A stretch of 64,000 nt of DNA from Neopusillimonas maritima. Its GTDB lineage: Bacteria; Pseudomonadota; Gammaproteobacteria; Burkholderiales; Burkholderiaceae_B. Both the position numbers and the translations under genes were made by a program. The DNA is taken from assembly GCF_040930455.2 (NCBI RefSeq), contig NZ_CP170494.1. One strand, given 5' to 3'. Below, piece by piece: positions 42,898-49,552 of the stretch; positions within the stretch are counted from its first letter, which is position 1, and each line of letters starts with the position of its first letter. Under the pieces are notes generated by a model. It was not told where the DNA came from, searched no databases, and saw nothing but the letters and a program-made list of their open reading frames with translations.

Positions 42898-43290
42898 CTA
42901 TTGTTCCTTGTCCTGCTTTACAGAAACGTCCGGCTTTCGCCCGCCCTTAATCATCATCTGTTGAAACTCTTCAACAGGTACCCCGCACATACGAGCGGCA
43001 ATCTGTTGGAAAGAATGCCCATCCACCGCCGCAAGCTTACTTAGAAAATATATATTCCCGCCCAGCTCAAGTAGCCGGTTATAGTCACGATCCAAGATGG
43101 CTTGACACTGGCCATCTTCAAGCGAATGTTTTTCTATGTAGCCTCGCTCGTCCGTTTTAAAAGCCGTACGATTCGCCTCAAACTGCAACGTCATGCACCA
43201 CATATTTAAGGCATAACCACGACGCGAATGATCGGCGTCAAAAACCGTCGTGCCTGGTATTTTTCTTAGGGCTTCTTTCAGGGCATTCAT
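42898..43290 (-). CDS. ligA: Extradiol dioxygenase small subunit, LigA type
   Basis: A 130-residue helical protein of the LigA family (protocatechuate 4,5-dioxygenase alpha chain). The segments DRDYNRLLELGGNIYFLSKLAAVDG and FQQIAARMCGVPVEEFQQMMIKGGR (each a family hallmark) are clear. The subunit caps the active site of LigB. It is the first gene of the minus-strand cluster 2 operon, divergent from the LysR gene. Confidence 0.9.
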   Translation of the reverse strand: MNALKEALRKIPGTTVFDADHSRRGYALNMWCMTLQFEANRTAFKTDERGYIEKHSLEDGQCQAILDRDYNRLLELGGNIYFLSKLAAVDGHSFQQIAARMCGVPVEEFQQMMIKGGRKPDVSVKQDKEQ

Positions 43291-43431
43291 ATTTGCTTTC
43301 CACGAGAAGTGACCCGTAGCCGGGGCATCCGATTCTAAACAACACGCTAAGTATTTCCACCAATTGTTCGCGCCAGTCCGACAACCGATGATGAATTCTC
43401 AGCTATGCTCGTTGGCTGGACAAGATCGGTT

Positions 43432-43448
43432 GATATCTATCAGATATC
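43432..43448. promoter_or_regulatory. Candidate LysR operator
   Basis: GATATCT and AGATATC form a 7-bp-arm dyad around ATC, between ligA and the divergent LysR gene. The size and the T-N11-A-like spacing fit LysR-type binding sites. Confidence 0.6.
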
Positions 43449-43491
43449 TAATTTCGGAATAGCATCAGGAGGCGGTTTACGCCGCTTTGAA

Positions 43492-44457
43492 ATGGACCTC
43501 AAACAACTTCAGTATTTTTTATGCGTTGTAGATCAAGGCAGTTTCACCAAAGCAGCCAGGATGCTGGATGTTGCTCAACCCGCACTTAGCCGCCAAGTTC
43601 GCCTTTTGGAAGTGGAGCTTAGACAAAACCTGTTAACAAGAACAGGGCGTGGCGTTGTTGCAACCGAAGCCGGGAAACTACTTGCGCAGCATGGCCATCT
43701 AATCATGCATCAAGTTGATATTGCTCACGAAGAGCTGGATAAGTTACGGGGAAATACAGGCGGGCATGTCACCGTCGGGCTTCCAACAGGGTTGTCCAAA
43801 TTACTAGCGGTGAAACTTATATCCGAAGTGCGAACACGTTTACCTAACGCACAGCTGTCAGTCAGTGACGGTCTATCGGTTTCAATGCAAGAATCCATTC
43901 TTAATGGTCGACTGGACATGGCTTTGCTATACCGGCCCCAACCTTCGCCAGATATCGACACTACCCCGATTATGAAAGAGGAGCTTTATCTCGTTTACGG
44001 TAGCTGTAACGCCGGCAAAAATTCCCCTATCACGTTAAGGGATGTTTCGAAATTACCTTTAATTATTCCGCAACGACCACATGAAATCCGTAACGTGGTC
44101 GAAACGAAAATGACTGAGGTTGGATGTAAACCCAACATAATGCTAGAGGTCGACGGCGTGTCCGCCATATTGGATGTTTTGGCAACAGGCCCTGGGTATG
44201 CAATCTTGCCGCTTTACGCTGTCGCCATCTATTCGAAACTCAGTCGCTACCACTTTCAACCTATCATTTCACCCGCGCTAGAAAGTACTTTATCGCTTGC
44301 GACCTCATCCAAACGCCAATTGACTTCCACCCAAAAAGCGGTTGAAGAAATTGTCCTTGAAATATGCCACGATACCCTCGTGCCAGCGATCGAAAGAGAA
44401 ATGAAAGACTTAACGACAGAGTTACGAACTATAACGAACTCAACCGCTAACGCATGA
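43492..44457 (+). CDS. LysR-family transcriptional regulator
   Basis: A 321-residue LysR regulator from the ATG at 43492. The helix-turn-helix (MDLKQLQYFLCVVDQGSF, KAARMLDVAQPALSRQVRLLE) is of the CynR/NAC-like group, followed by the periplasmic-binding-protein-like effector domain. The frame opens at 43405, but the residues before 43492 are not family-like. An AGGAGG stands 19 bases upstream with a small GC hairpin between, which might bring it to proper spacing. It is divergent from ligAB and should control that operon in response to a pathway aromatic. Confidence 0.92.
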   Translation: MDLKQLQYFLCVVDQGSFTKAARMLDVAQPALSRQVRLLEVELRQNLLTRTGRGVVATEAGKLLAQHGHLIMHQVDIAHEELDKLRGNTGGHVTVGLPTGLSKLLAVKLISEVRTRLPNAQLSVSDGLSVSMQESILNGRLDMALLYRPQPSPDIDTTPIMKEELYLVYGSCNAGKNSPITLRDVSKLPLIIPQRPHEIRNVVETKMTEVGCKPNIMLEVDGVSAILDVLATGPGYAILPLYAVAIYSKLSRYHFQPIISPALESTLSLATSSKRQLTSTQKAVEEIVLEICHDTLVPAIEREMKDLTTELRTITNSTANA

Positions 44458-44469
44458 ATTCCACCGAGA

Positions 44470-44518
44470 GTTGCCCGGGGAGTCCATGGCGCGTGCGTTC
44501 TAACGGGCAACGCGCCAT
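44470..44518 (+). other. Interleaved inverted repeats (pseudoknot-like) after LysR gene
   Basis: Two inverted repeats interlock: GTTGCCCG (44470) with CGGGCAAC (44104-offset, at 44504-44511), and ATGGCGCGT (44486) with ACGCGCCAT (44510-44518). The order A-B-A'-B' permits a pseudoknot or two mutually exclusive hairpins. It lies 12 bases after the LysR stop, between convergent genes, so a role in transcript ending is likely. Confidence 0.6.
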
Positions 44519-44559
44519 CGCCCCCCCGGCAGAGCCATGACCCAACGGTGGTCTTTGTA

Positions 44560-44912
44560 TTAAAGACTGAATACCGGATGATTCGGACCCACCTGAAGTG
44601 ACTCTCGGGCCCAATCGGCTGCGTTTAACTCGTGTTTTAATAACACAGAAGCTGCCCGCACATACTGAGAGTCAGGGTCCAGACCAGGTGGAGAAACACC
44701 TTGATCCAAATTGTTGGCATGACGCAGAAGCATGCGCCTAGCCATGGAGATCGCCTTATCAGTCGGAACCAAGTTTTCTTTAGCGCGATTTTGTATGGGT
44801 CCCATACTTTCTTGCAGCGAAGCATCTTGCATCGAAAAACCCTCCACGCCGCTAAACGAGCGCCGTTCACGCTGAGCTTCACGATCTATCAAATAGTCAT
44901 TTCGCTTATTGG
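44560..44912 (-). pseudogene. Rieske oxygenase C-terminal remnant (phthalate-dioxygenase type)
   Basis: About 115 codons beginning at NKRNDYLIDREAQRE and including GFSMQDASLQESMGP, a stretch very typical of the C-terminal domain of phthalate 4,5-dioxygenase-type alpha subunits. The Rieske and catalytic domains are missing. Its 5' side is joined, out of frame, to a piece of an integrase gene at about 44911-44918. It cannot be functional and shows that a second Rieske oxygenase was once present. Confidence 0.82.
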
Positions 44913-44914
44913 CA

Positions 44915-44980
44915 ACCCAATGGCAGTCACCCATGAGTCGACTATCCGAGCGTATTGCCTAGTCGACAAGTGCAAAGACG
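44915..44980 (-). pseudogene. Tyrosine recombinase, middle fragment
   Basis: About 22 codons reading SLHLSTRQYARIVDSWVTAI, a segment of integrase-family proteins, which continues the fragment at 47955-48338 across the IS66 element. The gene then breaks off into the Rieske remnant, so the catalytic tyrosine region is lost. Confidence 0.8.
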
Positions 44981-45068
44981 GTAAGCGCCCGGCGAACACC
45001 GTCTTGACTTGGGCGTGAGGCTGCTCAATGAGTAAAATCCACTCCTCAGTGTTTTTCGTTGAATAGTC

Positions 45069-45440
45069 ATGCCCGAAGTTGATCACGCCACCATCAATCG
45101 CAACTTGATTCTCATCGTGCCCAAGCAAGCGGCGCTGGACTGGATCAGGAGTGTTGATTCACAACCGATTGAGGGGCTTACCTTGGACGAGCTGCGCCAA
45201 GAACAAGAGGTCTACCTTATATCGCCGGACATCATTAACACGCCTGAGCAGGCCGAGCAATGGGCGCTCCAGCGCTTTAGCGTATTGTTTGCGTCTTTTT
45301 TGGACAGCTGGTTCACTGACCAGGCACTTTGGCCCAAGCGTCGCACTCGCAAGATGTTCCTAGAGTGGTTTGAAGTGCAATACCACTCGACCATCTGGGA
45401 TCTTTCAACAGCCCCTCTTGAGCACGAAGAGTGGAATTGA
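45069..45440 (+). CDS. Conserved hypothetical protein carried by the IS66 element
   Basis: A 123-residue acidic protein I cannot assign to a family. It has the patterns LDELRQEQEVYLISPDI, SFLDSWFTDQALWPKRRT and MFLEWFEVQYHSTIWDL, rich in aromatic residues and predicted mainly helical. It is convergent with tnpC and lies within the element as defined by the ends and target duplication, so it moves with it. A helper or passenger role is inferred only from its position. Confidence 0.7.
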   Translation: MPEVDHATINRNLILIVPKQAALDWIRSVDSQPIEGLTLDELRQEQEVYLISPDIINTPEQAEQWALQRFSVLFASFLDSWFTDQALWPKRRTRKMFLEWFEVQYHSTIWDLSTAPLEHEEWN

Positions 45441-45458
45441 GCAACCGCTGTCCGGTAC

Positions 45459-47042
45459 TTAAAGCGCGACGTTCCAGGGCAGCAGCTGGTCAACCCGGTT
45501 CACCGGATGGTCGGCGATCACGCTCAAGACATGACGCAGATACGCTTGGGGATTGATGTCGTTCAGCTTGGCGGTGCCAAGTAGGCTGTACATCGTGGCC
45601 GCGCGTTCACCGCCCGCGTCGGATCCCAGAAACAGGTAGTTTTTCCTGCCCAGGGCTACCCCGCGCAACGCTCGCTCGGCGGTATTGTTGTCGATCTCAA
45701 TGCGCCCATCGTCCAGATAACGCACCAGTGCCTGCCACTGATTCATGGCATAAGCGATGGCGTCGGCCGTATTCGATTTGCGCGAGATGGTCGTCAACTG
45801 TTCGCGCAGCCAGGCATGCAGCGCGATGGCGAGGGGCTTGGCGTGTTCCTGGCGAACCCTTCGCCGTACGTCCGCTGGGCTACCGCGGATGCTGGACTCA
45901 ATCTTGTAGAGGGCGGCGATCCGATCAAGCACGTGCGTCGTAATGGGCGTGGCACTTTTAACGTGGATGTCGTAGAACTTACGTCGGGCGTGCGCCCAGC
46001 ATCCGGCCTCTAGCACACGGCCTGATTCATAAATCTTGTCGTACCCGGCAAACGCATCGGCCTGTAGGATACCGATGTAATCCTTCAGGTGCGTTTGCGG
46101 GTGGATGCCGCGCCGATCGGGCGAGTAACGTATCCACATGGCCGGCGCTGTCGTATCGCCACTGGGCCGATCATCACGAGCATAGACCCACAGGCGCGCC
46201 TGGCGTGTCTTGCCAGTGCCCGGCGCAAGTACGTTGATCGGGGTATCGTCCGTATGCAGTTTGTCGGCGCTAAAGACGTGGCGGCGTAGCGCCTCCAGTA
46301 AAGGGCGCAGCAATTGGTGCACCCCACCGACCCAGTCACCGACGGTGCTCTCACTTAAACTCACGTTCTCGCGCTCGTAGATCTGGCACTGGCGGTACAG
46401 CGGTTGATGGTCCAGATATTTGCTGACCATGACATGGCTCAATAGCCCCGGCCCCGCGAAGCTGCGGGCAATGGGGCGGCTGGGCGCGGGCGCTTGCGCC
46501 ATCCGCTCGCAACAACTGCACGCCAGGCGTGGGCGCACATGGCGAACGATTCTAAAGCTGGCCGGCACGTGTTCCAGCACATTGCTCACGTCCTCGCCCA
46601 GGCGCGTCCACGCGCCGCCGCAGTCGGGGCAGGCAGACTCCTTGGGAAGATGTTCATGCACGTCGCACGGCAAGTGCTCGGGTAATGGCCGACGCTGCGG
46701 CGCGGGGCGCGAGGCAGGCGCTTGGGCCGATTCAATGCTTTGCGCGCGTTCGCCCTGGTTAATGTGCAGCTCTTCGAGTTCGAGCTGCAATTGATCGATT
46801 TGGCCCGCAAGCTTCTCAGACTTCTGGCCGAACAAGGCGCGCCGTAGTTTATCGAGCAACAGCGTCAGACGGGCAATTTCTTGTTGATCGCCCTGCTTAT
46901 CCTGACGCAGGGCTTCGCGCTCTACCTGCCACGCCGCGCGCTCTTGCTCGAAGGCGTCGATCTGGGCGGATTTGGCCGACAGCAACGCCTTCAGGGCGTC
47001 GATATTGTCGGGCAGTTGGGTGCGGTTGAGCATGGCCGTCAT
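45459..47042 (-). CDS. tnpC: IS66-family transposase TnpC
   Basis: A 527-residue DDE transposase, full length. An N-terminal leucine-rich coiled coil (ALLSAKSAQIDAFEQERA, LTLLLDKLRRALFGQKSEKL) is followed by a zinc-finger region (CPDCGGAW, ACSCCE), and the catalytic domain with DKLHTDDTPINVL, ILQADAFAGYDKIY and the late RALRGVALGRKNYLFLGSD segment characteristic of IS66. No break is seen. Confidence 0.95.
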   Translation of the reverse strand: MTAMLNRTQLPDNIDALKALLSAKSAQIDAFEQERAAWQVEREALRQDKQGDQQEIARLTLLLDKLRRALFGQKSEKLAGQIDQLQLELEELHINQGERAQSIESAQAPASRPAPQRRPLPEHLPCDVHEHLPKESACPDCGGAWTRLGEDVSNVLEHVPASFRIVRHVRPRLACSCCERMAQAPAPSRPIARSFAGPGLLSHVMVSKYLDHQPLYRQCQIYERENVSLSESTVGDWVGGVHQLLRPLLEALRRHVFSADKLHTDDTPINVLAPGTGKTRQARLWVYARDDRPSGDTTAPAMWIRYSPDRRGIHPQTHLKDYIGILQADAFAGYDKIYESGRVLEAGCWAHARRKFYDIHVKSATPITTHVLDRIAALYKIESSIRGSPADVRRRVRQEHAKPLAIALHAWLREQLTTISRKSNTADAIAYAMNQWQALVRYLDDGRIEIDNNTAERALRGVALGRKNYLFLGSDAGGERAATMYSLLGTAKLNDINPQAYLRHVLSVIADHPVNRVDQLLPWNVAL

Positions 47043-47124
47043 TATACTAAATAACGACTGTTTCCTCTATGAATAAAAGGCTGGAAGACCAATAAAAATG
47101 CGGCTCTCAAGCGTTTTATTAACA

Positions 47125-47469
47125 CTAGACCTGAGTCGGTTTATGCGTGCGAGCGGGCCGACGCCAGTCGATCCCCTCGAGCAGCATCGATAGCTGCGCG
47201 GGGGTCAGATGCACGGCTCCTGATTCGGCGCTGGGCCACACGAAATGACCGCGCTCCAAGCGCTTTGCCAGCAGACACATGCCGTCGCCACTCCACCACA
47301 GCACCTTGATGCGATCGCCCTTGCGCCCACGAAAGACAAACACATGACCGCTAAAGGGATCCTCAAGCAGCGTGGCCTGCACCGTTGCCGCCAGGCCATC
47401 GAAGCCACGACGCATATCGGTTGCACCGGCTGCCAGCCAGACCCGGGTTCCTGCCGGTAAGCCGATCAT
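47125..47469 (-). CDS. tnpB: IS66 accessory protein TnpB
   Basis: A 114-residue protein of the IS66 Orf2 family (TDMRRGFDGLAATVQ, DPFSGHVFVFRGRKGDRIKVLWW). It is needed with TnpA for IS66 transposition, in a role that is not defined. The start overlaps the tnpA stop by four bases. Confidence 0.95.
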   Translation of the reverse strand: MIGLPAGTRVWLAAGATDMRRGFDGLAATVQATLLEDPFSGHVFVFRGRKGDRIKVLWWSGDGMCLLAKRLERGHFVWPSAESGAVHLTPAQLSMLLEGIDWRRPARTHKPTQV

Positions 47470-47864
47470 TCTCGTAGCGCCTGAATGAGGCAGCGTAACG
47501 TAGGCAAGTCTGCTGCGCCATGGATCACGACACGCGCGGCTGGGAAGATCAGTTCGACGCCAGAGATCGCCGGCCTATCTTGCCCGTCAATTATCTTGGC
47601 CGGTTGGCGCGGTGTGGATACCGGTGGCGCCGCTATCTGCACCGGCAGCAGCAACGGCCCTTGGCTAATTGGGCCGAAGTCGCCACGCCGATACTGCCAG
47701 CGCCAATTGTGCAATTGGTTGGCATTGATGCCGTGCGCCAACGCAACCCGTGCGATCGACGCGCCAGCGGACATCGATTCCTGCACGACCTGACGTTTGT
47801 ACTCGACCGGATAGCGGCGTCGGGGGCTCTGCGAGGAACTCACTACACAAAGAGAATCGCTCAT
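47466..47864 (-). CDS. tnpA: IS66 accessory protein TnpA (Orf1)
   Basis: A 132-residue protein with an N-terminal helix-turn-helix (RYPVEYKRQVVQESMSAGAS, ALAHGINANQLHNWRWQYR) of the IS66 Orf1 family. The ATG at 47864 is preferred over 47900, because the extra residues reach toward the element end without a ribosome site. It is coupled to tnpB by a four-base overlap. Confidence 0.9.
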   Translation of the reverse strand: MSDSLCVVSSSQSPRRRYPVEYKRQVVQESMSAGASIARVALAHGINANQLHNWRWQYRRGDFGPISQGPLLLPVQIAAPPVSTPRQPAKIIDGQDRPAISGVELIFPAARVVIHGAADLPTLRCLIQALRE

Positions 47865-47954
47865 GAAAATACGTGTACATCTCAAAAAATACATGGACAC
47901 GTATCTTGATGAGATTTAACCGAGACTTCTAGACGGTACAGGGCGGGCCGTTAC

Positions 47955-48338
47955 CAAAGACGCGTGGATCCTGCTTGAGAAAATGAAATCATCAGCGCGC
48001 AGCTGTTTGTAGCGTATCCATGTTGCCAACGATTCGCGCGTTTGCTCAGTAATTTCAAATTGCACAGGGCGTTGGGTTTTTTGCTGCATAACAATCGCAC
48101 GAGGTGCCACCTGCTCTCCGTGTGCGATATCTCGGACTCGTAGTTTCACCAAGTCGCATCCTCGTAGCTTGCTGTCAATCGCGAGATTGAAAAGAGCAAG
48201 ATTACGGATATTATTCGACAGCTGTAGCCGGACACGGATAGCCCAGATGTCCTTGAGTTTTAATGGCGCTTTTTGCCCAACGAGTTTACCCTTGTTCCAG
48301 GGCTCGTGCGTTAAAGCAGTGTGCATATTCGGTTTCAT
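47955..48338 (-). pseudogene. Tyrosine recombinase/integrase, N-terminal part, split by IS66
   Basis: About 128 codons from MKPNMHTALTHEPWNKGK. The first part of a catalytic domain is visible (RNLALFNLAIDSKLRGCDLVKLRVRDI, with the active-site arginine in LRGCDLV). The gene is cut by the IS66 element after FIFSSRIHAS, and its next codons resume at 44980. The tail with the second Arg and the Tyr is lost in a further joint. It may be the integrase of a genomic island once present here. Confidence 0.88.
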
Positions 48339-48549
48339 GACAAACTCCTTTTTGTAGGGAAAGGAGTTTTAGTTTGCTGATAATCACGAAAACCCGATAG
48401 GTCGTCGAGTGAAAATATGATCAGACGCTATTCGACCCAAAGCGGTAATTGCCTGTTGAAAAAGCGGTCTTAAATGTTGTGGGTAAGGGGCGGCCCGCTT
48501 GCAGGAGGACCAGCGGAGGCCGGAGCGGTCCGCTGGAATGCCTGTCAGC

Positions 48550-49350
48550 CTAAAGTTTGTAATTTCTAATCCATTGCAGGACATCCTGAATGTCTTTTAG
48601 CTCCATATCCCATCTACTGCGGACTTCATCATTAACATATCGAATGGCGTCTGGCGTAAAGGTTGACGTCGTAGCAATGACTGACTTGTTCGGACCATTT
48701 CTAGTTGAATGGACGCCGTAAACTTCCCTGACGATACCCACATCGACCTTGCTGTCTAAGGCATGCCTTTTGCACTCGATGAAATAACAGGTTTCAAGCC
48801 CTAGAACGTTCCGATGAATCGCGATGACGTCCTTACCTCCATCGCGAGTTCTCTTTGTCAAAGTCACCTTATAGCCCTGAGCTCTAAATATTTCAGCAAC
48901 TATTTCCTCGAACTCCCTTGTTGTTATTCGATAGATGTGGCTGCTGTCCTCTTGTATAAGATTTATGAGTTGCGGGATGGTATTTTGGATCTCTGAAATA
49001 TCGGTTATCAACCTGCTTTCAGGGACGTATATTTGTTTGGCAGGCGGAAGCCAGATTGGACTCTCGTCCACAAACTCCACTTCGGCAACTTGAGTGATGG
49101 TTGCCCCGGTAGCGTTCATGGATAAATTATTGAGTACACCTTGTGGATATTCAACTACGTGCAACTCAATTGATATATTGGATTCGCAATTATCACAGTC
49201 GACCTCTAGCTCACCGAAATAGTAGGTTTCTGGACCCATACCTCGCTCCGTGCCAGAAATGGGTTCGAGGTCGAACCAGCTTGATGGTACAAAATTGGGT
49301 GTTCCGCATTTCGTGCAATTGAAATCAACATTACCACTCAGTTGCCACAT
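48550..49350 (-). CDS. Zinc-ribbon Mrr-like restriction endonuclease
   Basis: A 266-residue protein. The N-terminal part has two CxxC pairs (CTKCG and CDNCE), a zinc ribbon; the C-terminal part (about residues 145-260) is an Mrr_cat-type PD-(D/E)XK nuclease with FEEIVAEIFRAQGYKV, the Asp of RTRDGGKDVIA and the ECK of YFIECKRH. All three catalytic positions are present. It ends a three-gene minus-strand unit with the GHKL protein. Mrr-like enzymes cut modified or foreign DNA, so this is a likely effector of a defence system. Confidence 0.85.
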   Translation of the reverse strand: MWQLSGNVDFNCTKCGTPNFVPSSWFDLEPISGTERGMGPETYYFGELEVDCDNCESNISIELHVVEYPQGVLNNLSMNATGATITQVAEVEFVDESPIWLPPAKQIYVPESRLITDISEIQNTIPQLINLIQEDSSHIYRITTREFEEIVAEIFRAQGYKVTLTKRTRDGGKDVIAIHRNVLGLETCYFIECKRHALDSKVDVGIVREVYGVHSTRNGPNKSVIATTSTFTPDAIRYVNDEVRSRWDMELKDIQDVLQWIRNYKL

Positions 49351-49375
49351 AGGTATCGAATTCCGACGATAAAGG

Positions 49376-49552
49376 CTAACGCAAAATCGACGTCAATTTT
49401 GCAGGGTTTCTTGGATTTGTAAGAGATAACTTGTCGATTTTCATTGGCATACGGCAGAACGTGGCACCGCTGACATACAATGCCCTGTTCTCGCTGTTGA
49501 ATGCCGCAAAGAGGTAGTTGTAGGCTGCGATCCAGTTGACAGCAGAAGTCAT
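49376..49552 (-). CDS. Small protein between the GHKL ATPase and Mrr-like nuclease
   Basis: A 58-codon frame (MTSAVNWIAAYNYLFAAFN to the stop at 49376) whose ATG overlaps the stop of the GHKL gene in an ATGA, and which ends 25 bases before the Mrr start. The coupling makes it likely to be translated. The first 20 residues are aromatic and hydrophobic. I know no family for it. It could be a remnant of a longer protein. Confidence 0.5.
   Translation of the reverse strand: MTSAVNWIAAYNYLFAAFNSENRALYVSGATFCRMPMKIDKLSLTNPRNPAKLTSILR

Larger units (their letters stand above)
44981..47954. mobile_element. IS66-family insertion sequence with an extra gene
   Basis: A 2974-bp element. Its ends start GTAAGCGCCCGG (left) and GTAACGGCCCGC (right, inverted), and the 8-bp CAAAGACG flanks it on both sides (44973-44980 and 47955-47962), the duplication size of IS66. 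It holds tnpA, tnpB and tnpC on the minus strand and a 123-residue gene of unknown function on the plus strand next to the left end. The insertion splits a tyrosine recombinase gene. Confidence 0.93.
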
